Assembly: GCF_005405485.1 (NCBI RefSeq)
Contig: NZ_BJED01000003.1
Location: forward strand, 219,192-283,191
Direction of reading: 5' to 3'
DNA length: 64,000 nucleotides
Source: Enterococcus hulanensis
GTDB taxonomy: Bacteria; Bacillota; Bacilli; Lactobacillales; Enterococcaceae
A model generated the notes under the pieces. The model did not search any database, was not told the origin of the DNA, and worked only from the letters and a program-made list of their open reading frames with translations. This document shows, piece by piece, positions 26,670 through 35,288 of the stretch. The stretch's first letter is position 1, and the number at the start of each line of letters is the position of its first letter. The translations under genes and the position numbers were made by a program.

Positions 26670-27194
26670 CTAGTCTTTCTTCTCTTTCGGTGCAAGCACT
26701 AAGAACATGCTACGTCCGTCCATCTTCGCTTTTTGTTCCACTGTCGCGATATCGGCAGTTTCTTCAGCTAAGCGATCAAGAACTTTTTGACCAATATCTT
26801 TGTGGGTAATGGCACGGCCCTTGAAGCGGATCGAAGCTTTCACTTTGTCGCCTTTTTCCAAGAATTTACGTGCGTTACGAAGTTTTGTATTAAAATCGTT
26901 CAAGTCGATTGTTGGGCTCAAACGAACTTCTTTAACGTTGATCACTTTTTGTTTCTTGCGAGCTTCACGTTCTTTTTTCTGTTGTTCGAAACGATACTTC
27001 CCATAATCCATAATACGTGCTACCGGTGGTTTTGCACCAGGAGCTACTAGGACAACATCAAGGTTTGCTTGTTCAGCAATCTTTAAGGCTTCTACTTTCG
27101 ATTTAACACCTAGTTGTTCGCCGTCTTGTCCGATCAAACGTACTTCACGTGCACGAATGCCGTCGTTAACCATCATATCCTTTGCTATGGTCAT
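26670..27194 (-). CDS. infC: Translation initiation factor IF-3
   Basis: This protein of up to 174 residues has the IF3 N-domain ([23 protein letters not shown]) and C-domain ([30 protein letters not shown]). IF3 checks start-codon pairing and keeps subunits apart. The start is doubtful. The ATG given is only 3 nt after GGAGG, whereas an in-frame ATA two codons later (27188) has the ideal 9-nt spacing. IF3 genes often use non-standard start codons that IF3 itself discriminates against, so the true start may be the ATA. Confidence 0.95.
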   Translation of the reverse strand: MTIAKDMMVNDGIRAREVRLIGQDGEQLGVKSKVEALKIAEQANLDVVLVAPGAKPPVARIMDYGKYRFEQQKKEREARKKQKVINVKEVRLSPTIDLNDFNTKLRNARKFLEKGDKVKASIRFKGRAITHKDIGQKVLDRLAEETADIATVEQKAKMDGRSMFLVLAPKEKKD

Positions 27195-27357
27195 TCACCT
27201 CCAAATTTTTTGAGAGAAAAAAAGCGAATAAAAAAAACGAGTTCTTTACGAGCCCGCACGTAGTTCGACTCATCGAAAAGATCAGTCATTAACTATCTAG
27301 CCCAGCGAGATGTTCGCATAAGGCGAGAAGCGGGTGCTTCTGCTTTTATTTCTCAAC
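27195..27357 (-). ncRNA. infC leader (L20-type autoregulatory leader)
   Basis: This untranslated leader of about 160 nt lies between the promoter and infC. It holds a G+C-rich hairpin (GAAGCACCCGCTTC), a structured middle part, and a T8 run after CTCG that marks an intrinsic terminator before the gene. This arrangement fits the Firmicutes L20 leader, in which L20 binding favours premature termination. Identification is by position and features; a covariance search was not run. Confidence 0.7.
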
Positions 27358-27363
27358 TTTAAT

Positions 27364-27392
27364 AGTATACAAGCTATTCTATCGAATGTCAA
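27364..27392 (-). promoter_or_regulatory. Promoter of the infC operon
   Basis: There is a consensus TTGACA (27387-27392), a 17-nt spacer and TATACT (27364-27369) on the minus strand. This is the strongest promoter seen in the window. Confidence 0.85.
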
Positions 27393-27524
27393 CCTCTTAA
27401 CGACTGTTTCTGATTATTTTCAGAAACTATCTATTGAATTTTCTTTAGTTTGTATGCTAACGTATATATGACAGAACACTCTACAACTTAAAAATTTATT
27501 CAATATAAAAAAGGACGTGATGCA

Positions 27525-28559
27525 ATGGAACAATCTTTTCTCAAAGAATTGATTCATTACAAAAAACTAAAGGAATCACCATTTCGCTTGATCGGTGCTG
27601 GCCTTTGTATGATCAGTGTTTTATTCACCGGCTATTTATCACACCAACTAGCTATTTCTAGTTTCGGCTCATTAGGTATCTTCACCTTTCTCTATTATCA
27701 AAGACTCCCGCTAAAACAATTAATGTTGCGCCTGTCTGTCGTCGGCAGCTTTTTAACTGCGGCAAATTTTTTCGCCATGCTTTCGACTCACGCCGCTTGG
27801 ACGGCGCCGATCGTCGTTGCTGCTATTGGCTTTTTAGGAAGATTTTTCTTTCGCTTATATGGAATTGCTAAGCCCGGTCCTTTTTTCATCGTCATGGTTA
27901 CGGCCATGGGCGTAAGTACCAAGATTCCGCTAGCTAGAATTCCTGTAATGAGCGGCTACTTTTTTATTGGGGTTCTTTTCGCCATAGCGGTCGCTTTCGT
28001 CTTACATTTTGTAGAAAATGAGCCTTTGCCTGAGAAAAAAGCAGGTAAAACAATAATTGCGCGAATCAATGATGATCCTGCTGTCGTTATCGATAGTCTC
28101 TTATATAGTGGAATCTTATTTTTCGCAGTCTATCTAAGCATGGGCTTGCAGCTGAAAAATCCATACTGGCTCGTCGTTTCTTGCGCCTCCATTTTACAGG
28201 CGGATAACCTGCGGGCAATGGCCCATCGTAATGTCCAACGCATCTTTGGTACGATTATCGGACTGGCAATTGCCGCCTTTCTGCTGAATTTACCTTTATC
28301 AGTTTTCGAAACGCTGCTGATAATCACTGCCCTGTTTGTGACTGTTGAATATTTCGTTAAACGCAATTATGCGATTGCCCAGTTTTTTACCACTCCGATG
28401 GCATTGATGCTCTCCATGTTAGTCCGCCAGCAATATCTTTACTCCATGATCCAGTTCCGCTTTTTAGGAATCGTGATCGGCAGCTTATTAGGACTTCTAG
28501 CCGGCTGGCTGATGAGCACCAGTTTAGAATTTTACAATCGAAAATTTCATTCGAACTAG
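27525..28559 (+). CDS. FUSC-family membrane protein (putative aromatic/toxic compound exporter)
   Basis: This 344-residue membrane protein has two sets of closely spaced hydrophobic helices (about residues 20-165 and 190-335) separated by a short cytoplasmic stretch, as in the fusaric-acid-resistance/YccS family. A segment GLQLKNPYWLVVSCASILQADNLRAMAHRNVQRIFGTIIG matches the conserved FUSC core, including the H-R-x-x-G-T signature. It is transcribed alone, with its own terminator. The exported substrate is unknown. Confidence 0.78.
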   Translation: MEQSFLKELIHYKKLKESPFRLIGAGLCMISVLFTGYLSHQLAISSFGSLGIFTFLYYQRLPLKQLMLRLSVVGSFLTAANFFAMLSTHAAWTAPIVVAAIGFLGRFFFRLYGIAKPGPFFIVMVTAMGVSTKIPLARIPVMSGYFFIGVLFAIAVAFVLHFVENEPLPEKKAGKTIIARINDDPAVVIDSLLYSGILFFAVYLSMGLQLKNPYWLVVSCASILQADNLRAMAHRNVQRIFGTIIGLAIAAFLLNLPLSVFETLLIITALFVTVEYFVKRNYAIAQFFTTPMALMLSMLVRQQYLYSMIQFRFLGIVIGSLLGLLAGWLMSTSLEFYNRKFHSN

Positions 28560-28572
28560 ATAGAAAGATCGG

Positions 28573-28599
28573 AAAACCGAGTGTCCTCACTCGGTTTTT
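28573..28599 (+). terminator. Terminator of FUSC gene
   Basis: The stem ACCGAGTG / CACTCGGT has a 4-nt loop followed by T5. The next gene's -10 box begins three bases later. Confidence 0.88.
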
Positions 28600-28607
28600 G
28601 CTATAAT
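28599..28607 (+). promoter_or_regulatory. Extended -10 promoter of HAD phosphatase gene
   Basis: TGCTATAAT is a perfect extended -10 lying directly on the tail of the preceding terminator. There is no -35 of note, as expected for an extended -10 promoter. Confidence 0.65.
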
Positions 28608-28637
28608 GGAGACATGAAAATTGAAGGAGGCTCCTCT

Positions 28638-29447
28638 ATGTACCGATTGATTACTTGCGATTTGGATGAAACCTTGTTAGATAAAGGACGGCATGTTTCA
28701 AAACGAACGCAAGAAACCATAAAAATGGCAGAAGCGAAAGGTTTGGTCTTTGCGCCGGCAACAGGGCGTGGATTCTATTCAATCAAACAAACCTTGAAAG
28801 AATTAGATGCGGAAAATAAAGCAAATCACTATATGATCGGTTTTAATGGCGGTGTGGTCGTTGAAAATGAAGGTCCCACGATCATTAAGGATTTTCCTTT
28901 GTCATTTGATATTTTGGCGCGATTATTTGAATTTGGCTCAAACTATGATGTAGCGATCCACCTTTATACCTTTGATCAAACGTATGTCTATCATAGCAAC
29001 CCGGAAGAAGACGCCTATCTTACGACGATCCCTCATGAGAAACGACTGGATGATGATATTCGCTTTCTGGAAAATCAAGTCTGCTATAAAGCGTTGTTCC
29101 AAAATTTGGACCGCAGCTACTTAGAAAAACTGGAACAAGAAATGCCGGCGGAGCTTCATGACCTGTTAGAGATCAGCTACTCTTCTAACCGTTACATTGA
29201 ATTTAATCCCAAAGGTGTCAATAAAGGGGGCGCTTTGCAAACCTTGGCTGAACATCTCGACATCCCAATGAACGAGACGATCGCGATCGGGGACAACACC
29301 AACGACCTAGCGATGATCCATGCAGCGGAATTAGGGATTGCCGTAGCCAATGCTGTCCCTGCCGTAAAAGAAGCCGCGCAGCATACGACAATCGCTGATC
29401 ACGAGCAAAGTGCTGTCGCTGAAGTCATCGAAACTTTTATATTATAG
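28638..29447 (+). CDS. Cof-type HAD-family phosphatase
   Basis: This protein of about 269 residues is a HAD hydrolase of the Cof/YkrA type that removes phosphate from small metabolites. The nucleophile motif is DLDETLLDKG. Motif II lies in PATGRGF, and the motif III Lys and IV Asp in NPKGVNKGGAL and AIGDNTNDLAMI. A C2B-type cap lies between. GAAGGAGG precedes the chosen ATG; an upstream in-frame start lies inside the FUSC terminator and was rejected. The substrate is unknown. Confidence 0.9.
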   Translation: MYRLITCDLDETLLDKGRHVSKRTQETIKMAEAKGLVFAPATGRGFYSIKQTLKELDAENKANHYMIGFNGGVVVENEGPTIIKDFPLSFDILARLFEFGSNYDVAIHLYTFDQTYVYHSNPEEDAYLTTIPHEKRLDDDIRFLENQVCYKALFQNLDRSYLEKLEQEMPAELHDLLEISYSSNRYIEFNPKGVNKGGALQTLAEHLDIPMNETIAIGDNTNDLAMIHAAELGIAVANAVPAVKEAAQHTTIADHEQSAVAEVIETFIL

Positions 29448-29498
29448 TAGTAAACAGTTATCTCTGTCTCATCTTAATGAATTTATTTTTCAAAGCAA

Positions 29499-29532
29499 AA
29501 AAGCGAAGCGATCAAATGATCGTTTCGCTTTT
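29499..29532. terminator. Bidirectional terminator HAD / corA
   Basis: AAAAGCGAAGCGATCA and TGATCGTTTCGCTTTT are paired arms around a 2-nt centre, with A-run and T-run flanks, between convergent genes. Confidence 0.88.
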
Positions 29533-30436
29533 ATCGTATTCTGCGCCATAAAATCAGGATCAGCCACACGGATAATCCCAGACTAATGATCAACGTTATG
29601 ATCCATCCAACCTCAGAATGAGTGAATGGCAATGGCATGTTCATCCCAAAAAAACCTGTTACGATCGTCGGAATCGTTAATAATAATGACCAGATCGTCA
29701 AAATTTTCATCGTGTCATTCAGATTATTATTCAGCAAATTATTGTAGGTTCCTGATAATTGATCCAAAATCTCACTGGACAACCTCGTCATCTCCACTGC
29801 CTGCCTAGCCTCAATCAACGCATCATCCAGCTCTTCTTTTTCCTTATCCGTAAAACTGGAAAAAATCGACTGCACCTTTACCTGCTCCAACAGTACGGCA
29901 TTCTGTTTGGTCGCAGTGACTAAATAAACCAAGCCGATCTCTAAATCAGAGAGCGCCAATAAATTCTTATTCGTCGTCTTTTCCCGCAATCTTTTATTCA
30001 ATTGAATGCGCTGACTGTCTACTTCTTCCACCAGCGGGAAATAGTAATCAGAAATCAAGAACAATGTATGGAACAGCAAACTCGCCGTGCTTTGATTCGG
30101 CTCGTTCGCTAAGAGATTTTCGATGATATTCTCTACATATGACGTCCGTTCATTTACAAAAGAAAAAAAGTAATGGTCCTTTAAGATAAATGCCATCGGA
30201 CTAGTTTCGTAATGATTATCCTTTTTTAAGAGGTTCGGCACATTAAAGATCAGAAGCAACGCTTTTTCCATCGGATCATACTCCACCCGCGCCCGTTCAT
30301 TATCATCGAGCGCATACGTCAGCATCTCATCACTGATCGCAAAGCTGGTTCTCAATTTTTTTATCTCATGAGGTTGCGTAGTGTCTACATTGATCCACGA
30401 ACACATCTCTTGATTGAATGTCTGTCTGCTGTCCAT
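29531..30436 (-). CDS. CorA-family magnesium/divalent cation transporter
   Basis: This 301-residue protein has a soluble, acidic, mostly helical N-terminal domain. Two C-terminal membrane helices follow, joined by the signature loop FGMNMPLP (GMN motif). The length fits the short CorA group of Gram-positives. The ribosome site GGAGG precedes the ATG. It is a single gene. Mg2+ is the usual substrate, though Co2+ or Ni2+ transport is also known in the family. Confidence 0.92.
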   Translation of the reverse strand: MDSRQTFNQEMCSWINVDTTQPHEIKKLRTSFAISDEMLTYALDDNERARVEYDPMEKALLLIFNVPNLLKKDNHYETSPMAFILKDHYFFSFVNERTSYVENIIENLLANEPNQSTASLLFHTLFLISDYYFPLVEEVDSQRIQLNKRLREKTTNKNLLALSDLEIGLVYLVTATKQNAVLLEQVKVQSIFSSFTDKEKEELDDALIEARQAVEMTRLSSEILDQLSGTYNNLLNNNLNDTMKILTIWSLLLTIPTIVTGFFGMNMPLPFTHSEVGWIITLIISLGLSVWLILILWRRIR

Positions 30437-30523
30437 CAGAAACCTCCGTATATTGAATGGTAGTAATAGTATAACAAAAACTTCCGACTAGCATGAGTTC
30501 AATGCTGTTTCCCACCAACAAAA

Positions 30524-31246
30524 TCAGTTAGCGCTAGAAATAGAAATATGCAATCGACCATAGTAAATCAAAAACAAAAGATAGCAAATTGTCAAAAGAA
30601 TCACTGCAATAATATTCTTTTCAATCGAAACGTCATTAGAAATTGTTGCAAAGACATTGAATAGCCCGTGAAAAAGAATAACCGTGTAAATAGAGTGATT
30701 CGTATAATAGATTAATGAAAAGACGATTCCTAACAGCAGCGCATTGATAATCTGCAAAATCACTAAAATAAATGCCGTTTCTGGATTTAAACTACTAGCT
30801 AAATGCAACAGACCAAATACAATGCTGGAAAAAGCGATAACTGACTTTGGCGTTTTGTTCCTCAAAACATAGAAAAATATCCCGCGAAAAAAAGTTTCCT
30901 CAACAAAACCGACCAAGAGCATCTGAATAAGAATTAAGCTCAAAGTTAACAATGAAAGATTGAAGTTGATTCCTAAAACAGCTGGTTGAACCACTACGAT
31001 CAACGCCATAAATCCAATTAGTCTTTTACTTGGAGAAGTTTTTTTGAAACCAAATTTTTTCAATGTTTGATCTTTTTTCTTCATGTATAGAAAGCTTGCC
31101 GCTCCACAAATTAGAAATGCTGCTATTTGACACAAGATTACACCATTATCATTTAAGTTGAACGCGATTCCCACCGCTGAAAATAAGCTGATTACCATTG
31201 TTAATGCAATTGATGCACCGATTAGTTTAAAATGTGTTTTGTTCAT
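30524..31246 (-). CDS. CPBP-family intramembrane metalloprotease
   Basis: This 240-residue membrane protein has about seven hydrophobic helices. The family's motifs are all present: EETFFRG (metal-binding Glu-Glu and Arg), FGLLHLAS (first His) and ILFHGLFNVF (second His). CPBP/Abi proteases can act in bacteriocin self-immunity or peptide maturation. It has a GGAGG ribosome site. It is divergent from an Rgg-like regulator, and both share a palindrome in the intergenic region, so the regulator probably controls it. Confidence 0.88.
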   Translation of the reverse strand: MNKTHFKLIGASIALTMVISLFSAVGIAFNLNDNGVILCQIAAFLICGAASFLYMKKKDQTLKKFGFKKTSPSKRLIGFMALIVVVQPAVLGINFNLSLLTLSLILIQMLLVGFVEETFFRGIFFYVLRNKTPKSVIAFSSIVFGLLHLASSLNPETAFILVILQIINALLLGIVFSLIYYTNHSIYTVILFHGLFNVFATISNDVSIEKNIIAVILLTICYLLFLIYYGRLHISISSAN

Positions 31247-31310
31247 TTGAATAGCCTCCTGTTTGCTTTTTTTAAACTATAGCATGCAAAACAAAGCCAA
31301 AAACAAGTAT

Positions 31311-31330
31311 AATTCCTGTATACAGGAATT
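31311..31330. promoter_or_regulatory. Perfect 20-bp palindrome, likely operator
   Basis: AATTCCTGTATACAGGAATT is a perfect palindrome. It lies 17 nt before the Rgg-like gene's ATG and overlaps the end of a TATAAT (31308-31313) that could be that gene's -10. On the other side lies the CPBP protease promoter region. It is very probably the binding site of a dimeric regulator. Confidence 0.7.
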
Positions 31331-31346
31331 ACTGATAGGAGAACTT

Positions 31347-32231
31347 ATGAACGCAGAAATTATTAAATCCATTCGCAAACAAAAGGGGCTTACTCAAAAG
31401 GAAATCTACACAGGTGTCTGCTCAAAAACTTTTTACAGTGATTTTGAAGCTGGAAAACATTCGGTTGAGGCAACAAAATTTCAAAGCTTTTTGACTAACT
31501 TAGGCATTAGCCAATCCGAGTTTAATTACTTCAAAGACAGTCGAATGAAAAACGAAGAAAAGTCTCTAACTGATGAAATTGATCAATTCTATAAAAAGGG
31601 AAACTTCGAAGCTCTTTATGAAGTCTTCGAAAACTATAATCAGGATTCTCGTACGGAGATACGATACCTGGCAATAAAAGCCTATTTATTAGTGCTTATC
31701 ACCAATACCAACTTCTATAAATTCTCACGCACCCCTTTTTCGGAAATTCTTGCTTATTTGGATGCAATGAAAATGTGGACATTAAAAGAGATCAAATTAG
31801 GGAAACTTGTCCTCCTTTCTTATTCCGAAAAAGATAAAGCTAGCGAGAAAAAACTTTATACAAGACTTATTGATGAGCTGGCAAAATATGAAGCGTTTGA
31901 TGCAAAAATATATTATGAAGAAATTGGCGATCTTTATTTCAATCGAATTCAATGGTTACTGATGATCAATCACATCCAAGAAGCAAAAAAATGCTTACAC
32001 GCTTATAGTGAGGCAATCGCTAAGTCAGATAATTTGTATTTATCCTTACAGTTGCGTTTTATGACCTGCATCGTGAATACTTACATAGACTTCCCGAAGT
32101 ATTCACAGGAACTATCAGAACTATTGGGCCAATTAAATAAGATGCCAACGTCAGAAACACATTTTTATAAAATTATCTCCCAATTACATATGGAAAAAGC
32201 CAAAAATTATTATCAAAGATACCAAGGCTAG
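31347..32231 (+). CDS. Rgg/GadR/MutR-family transcriptional regulator
   Basis: This protein of about 294 residues has an N-terminal helix-turn-helix (IIKSIRKQKGLTQKEIYTGVCSKTFYSDFEAGKHS) and a long C-terminal helical repeat region of the kind that binds signalling peptides in Rgg regulators. The Cys within the GVCSKTFYSDFE segment is typical of the group. GGAG is six bases before the ATG; the longer in-frame extension lies across the palindrome and was rejected. No short hydrophobic pheromone gene is visible in the 100-bp intergenic region, so any ligand is encoded elsewhere. Confidence 0.85.
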   Translation: MNAEIIKSIRKQKGLTQKEIYTGVCSKTFYSDFEAGKHSVEATKFQSFLTNLGISQSEFNYFKDSRMKNEEKSLTDEIDQFYKKGNFEALYEVFENYNQDSRTEIRYLAIKAYLLVLITNTNFYKFSRTPFSEILAYLDAMKMWTLKEIKLGKLVLLSYSEKDKASEKKLYTRLIDELAKYEAFDAKIYYEEIGDLYFNRIQWLLMINHIQEAKKCLHAYSEAIAKSDNLYLSLQLRFMTCIVNTYIDFPKYSQELSELLGQLNKMPTSETHFYKIISQLHMEKAKNYYQRYQG

Positions 32232-32251
32232 CATCTATCTGTAATATCAAA

Positions 32252-32297
32252 AAAATAGTATAAAGACAATCCGTTAGTTGTCTTTATACTATTTTTT
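32252..32297. terminator. Bidirectional terminator rgg-like / deoxynucleoside kinase
   Basis: The perfect 18-bp stem AAAATAGTATAAAGACAA / TTGTCTTTATACTATTTT has an 8-nt loop and extra A and T flanks, between convergent genes. Confidence 0.9.
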
Positions 32298-32330
32298 ATA
32301 TCCTGCTATTTAGAAATATGAACTGCCAAA

Positions 32331-32987
32331 TTATTTAACTGTTACACCTTGGACTTCTAAAATTTTTTCATCAATCAACCGGAGTACTTCATCCCGCGCT
32401 GCCGCATCGTCAACAAAATTCAGACGGTCGCCGTCGATTTGAATTTTAGGACTTTCATTATACTCCTCATACCACTGATCGTAGCGGCTGTTTAATTCTT
32501 TATAGTAATCATATAAGGTCGGATCAAATTCCAATTGTTCATATTCCCGGCCGCGTTTTTGAATACGGTCCATCATCGTTTCAAAAGAAACACGGATGTG
32601 GACTAATAAATCCGGATGCTTTTTGTGAGCGGCATAGGGCAATTCCTGCATCATGTTCGCCAATAATTCATCATAGACCTTCACTTCTGTCTCAGTTGCT
32701 CGACCAAGATCAGCGTTCAAATGGAATAATAAAGAATCTTCATAGATTGAACGATCTAGGACATTGTTATCATCCTGCATCGCTTTTTTAATACTGTCAA
32801 ACCGTTTATTTAAAAAGTAAATTTGCAATAAAAATGCATATTGTTCTGGATCAGCATAAAACAGCGGCAATACTTCATTATCATCAATTGATTCATAAAA
32901 AGCCTGACTGCCTAAATGCTCCGACAGCATCGCGGTCAAACTTGATTTCCCTGCTCCAATGGTTCCTGCTAATACGATCACGCTCAT
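32331..32987 (-). CDS. Deoxynucleoside kinase (dAdo/dGuo kinase type)
   Basis: This protein of about 218 residues is of the deoxyadenosine/deoxyguanosine kinase family, which phosphorylates salvaged deoxynucleosides. The P-loop GTIGAGKSS lies right at the N-terminus. The DRS motif (LDRSIYEDSLLF) and the lid-like RIQKRGREYE are present. Starting at the Met before SVIVLAGTIGAGKS fits the family and has GGAGG upstream; the longer frame adds 27 unrelated residues. It is a single gene. Confidence 0.9.
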   Translation of the reverse strand: MSVIVLAGTIGAGKSSLTAMLSEHLGSQAFYESIDDNEVLPLFYADPEQYAFLLQIYFLNKRFDSIKKAMQDDNNVLDRSIYEDSLLFHLNADLGRATETEVKVYDELLANMMQELPYAAHKKHPDLLVHIRVSFETMMDRIQKRGREYEQLEFDPTLYDYYKELNSRYDQWYEEYNESPKIQIDGDRLNFVDDAAARDEVLRLIDEKILEVQGVTVK

Positions 32988-33364
32988 AAACCTCCAACTC
33001 GCTTCATACAAAATATAGTGCGTATTTTTCAACTTATCTAATATACCCCCAATATCTTGTGCCGTCAATCGAAATACTTCTAAAATAAATCAAATTTTTC
33101 TTCTAAGGAATGTTTAAAAAATCGTTGATTTTCAAAAACTTTTCAGTGGTTTCGTTTACTTGTAGGCATTCTCTGAGTAAAATGAGATAAGACTTAAATG
33201 GAATATTATTATCTTATAAAGTTTCTCTGTGCATTTTCAACTAAAGATAAAAAGAAATCGAATTGTTTTTACTATAGAATCAGATCAATTAAAATGAATA
33301 TTAGTGGAATTGAATTTTTTTCTGACGAGACGAATTACTCTAAAACGAAATAGGGGTTTTTTTA
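32988..33364. other. Intergenic region before the mevalonate operon
   Basis: This AT-rich stretch of about 375 bp separates divergent genes. It should hold the mevalonate operon promoter, but I see no convincing -35/-10 pair, hairpin or operator in it. Confidence 0.5.
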
Positions 33365-34306
33365 ATGAAATCGATTGGCACGGGTTATGCCAGCGGAAAA
33401 ATCATATTAATGGGGGAACATTCGGTTGTCTACGGAGAACCGGCGATTGCCTTTCCTTTTTCTGGAACAGGCATCCAAGCAACGATCCGCGCAAATAAAT
33501 TAGAATCATGGATCGAATCCAGTTTCTTCCACGGACCGCTTTCAGAAGCTCCGAATACGATGCGCAATGTTACGGTTCTGCTTTGGTATTTAGTGAAGCA
33601 TTTTAAAATTCCAGAACCATTTTACTTAAAAATAGAAAGCTCGATTCCAGCAGAACGCGGAATGGGCTCTAGTGCGGCAGTTGCTGTCGCGATTACACGT
33701 GCCGTCTTTGATTGGATGGAAGAACCGGCAACGCAGGAAAACGTGCTGCATTTTGTAAACCAAGCTGAAGCAGTGGCACACGGTAATCCTAGCGGTATCG
33801 ATGCAACAACCATCAGCGGTACTGAACCGATCCTTTATCAAAAAGGCATCGGCTTCCAGCCTTTTCAATTAAATATGGATGCTTTTTTAGTCGTCGCCGA
33901 CACAGGTATTAAAGGACAGACGCGCAAAGCAGTCAAAGATATTGCGAAATTGATGGAGATGCGTCCCTATGAAACCAATAAACAAATGCGGACATTAGGC
34001 AAATTGACCAGACAGGCACAACAGGCAATTTCACAGAACCGCCCGCAAATTTTAGGCGACTGTATGAATCAAGCTCAAGGGTTATTGCGGCTATTAGGCA
34101 CCAGCAATCGTCACTTAGATCACTTGATCGAAACGGCATTAGAAAATCAAGCATTAGGTGCTAAATTGACAGGCGGAGGCCGCGGCGGTTGTATGATCGC
34201 TCTAGCCGAAGACGAAACAAGCGGACGTCGACTGCAGCAAATCTTATTAGCTGCCGGCGCTCGAAATACATGGATCGAAGGGTTAGGTGTGTACGCGCAT
34301 GTATAG
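33365..34306 (+). CDS. mvaK1: Mevalonate kinase
   Basis: This 313-residue GHMP kinase converts mevalonate to 5-phosphomevalonate, the first dedicated kinase step of the mevalonate pathway to isopentenyl diphosphate. Motifs are GKIILMGEHSVVYGEPAI near the N-terminus, the ATP loop SIPAERGMGSSAAVAVA, and the C-terminal GAKLTGGGRGGCMIAL. The ribosome site is AGGGG. It is the first gene of a tight four-gene operon. Confidence 0.96.
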   Translation: MKSIGTGYASGKIILMGEHSVVYGEPAIAFPFSGTGIQATIRANKLESWIESSFFHGPLSEAPNTMRNVTVLLWYLVKHFKIPEPFYLKIESSIPAERGMGSSAAVAVAITRAVFDWMEEPATQENVLHFVNQAEAVAHGNPSGIDATTISGTEPILYQKGIGFQPFQLNMDAFLVVADTGIKGQTRKAVKDIAKLMEMRPYETNKQMRTLGKLTRQAQQAISQNRPQILGDCMNQAQGLLRLLGTSNRHLDHLIETALENQALGAKLTGGGRGGCMIALAEDETSGRRLQQILLAAGARNTWIEGLGVYAHV

Positions 34307-35288
34307 CGGCAAAGCTCGAGCTTATACCAATATCGCCTTGATAAAATATTGGGGCAAGGAAAACCAAGAACTGATCATTCCAATGAACAACAGCTTGTCA
34401 CTGACATTGGATGCTTTTTATACAGAAACAAACGTAACTTTTTCGGAAGACACGTCCGAAGACCTCTTCTATTTAGACAATCAACTGCAAGATTCGAAAG
34501 CGACCTTAAAAGTGAGTCGCTTTCTTGATTTAGTGCGGGCAAAAGCAGGCAGCTCCTTACATGCCGTCGTCAAAAGTCAAAACTTTGTCCCGACTGCAGC
34601 TGGATTGGCTTCTTCTGCTAGCGGGTTAGCTGCTTTAGCAGGGGCTGCCAGTGCAGCGTTAAATTTACAGCTTTCATCCGAAGAATTATCTCGTTTGGCT
34701 CGTCGTGGTTCCGGTTCGGCTTGCCGCAGTATTTACGGCGGCTTTGCAGAATGGCAAAAAGGCGATTCCGACGAGACTTCTTATGCCGTAAATATTCCTA
34801 GTGATCGTTTTGAAGATGAGTTAAGCATGATCTTCGTAGTTGTTAACGACGCGCAAAAAGATATTTCCAGCCGTGATGGGATGCAGCGAACTGTTGAAAC
34901 TTCTGCTTTTTACGATGGCTGGCTGCAGACCGTACCGCAGGATTTGGCTAAAGCTAGAGAAGCCATCGCGGATAAGGACTTTACCGCGCTTGGCGAAGTG
35001 ACCGAAGCCAGTGCTTTAAAAATGCACGGCACGACCTTAGCCGCAACGCCGCCGTTTACTTATTGGTCCGCAGAAAGTATGAAGGCGATGAATCTTGTTC
35101 GTCAAATTAGAACTAGCGGCTTGCCATGCTATTTCACGATGGACGCTGGTCCAAATGTTAAAATTCTTGTTGAACGAAAAAATGAAGAAGCATTATTGAA
35201 CGCCTTAAAGGACCAATTTGACCCGCAGCAACTTGTTGTCGCGCATGCTGGTCCGGCAATTGAAGTCTTATCAGAGGAGGAAGCATAA
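34299..35288 (+). CDS. mvaD: Diphosphomevalonate decarboxylase
   Basis: This protein of about 329 residues catalyses the ATP-dependent decarboxylation of mevalonate diphosphate to isopentenyl diphosphate. It starts MYSGKARAYTNIALIKYWGKENQELIIPMNNSLSLTL, typical of the family, and has the phosphate loop FVPTAAGLASSASGLAAL and SGSACRSIYGGFAEWQKG. The ATG overlaps the mvaK1 stop by a few bases and has AGGTG upstream. The longer frame from a GTG was rejected. Confidence 0.96.
   Translation: MYSGKARAYTNIALIKYWGKENQELIIPMNNSLSLTLDAFYTETNVTFSEDTSEDLFYLDNQLQDSKATLKVSRFLDLVRAKAGSSLHAVVKSQNFVPTAAGLASSASGLAALAGAASAALNLQLSSEELSRLARRGSGSACRSIYGGFAEWQKGDSDETSYAVNIPSDRFEDELSMIFVVVNDAQKDISSRDGMQRTVETSAFYDGWLQTVPQDLAKAREAIADKDFTALGEVTEASALKMHGTTLAATPPFTYWSAESMKAMNLVRQIRTSGLPCYFTMDAGPNVKILVERKNEEALLNALKDQFDPQQLVVAHAGPAIEVLSEEEA

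Noticed and set aside
28581..28637. Extended N-terminus for the HAD phosphatase
   Set aside because: It would begin inside the preceding terminator and upstream of the likely promoter; the inner ATG has a strong ribosome site.
33200..33350. Plus-strand frame of about 50 codons in the gap before mvaK1
   Set aside because: It has no convincing ribosome site, an odd composition and no terminator, and it probably covers the promoter region. Likely chance.
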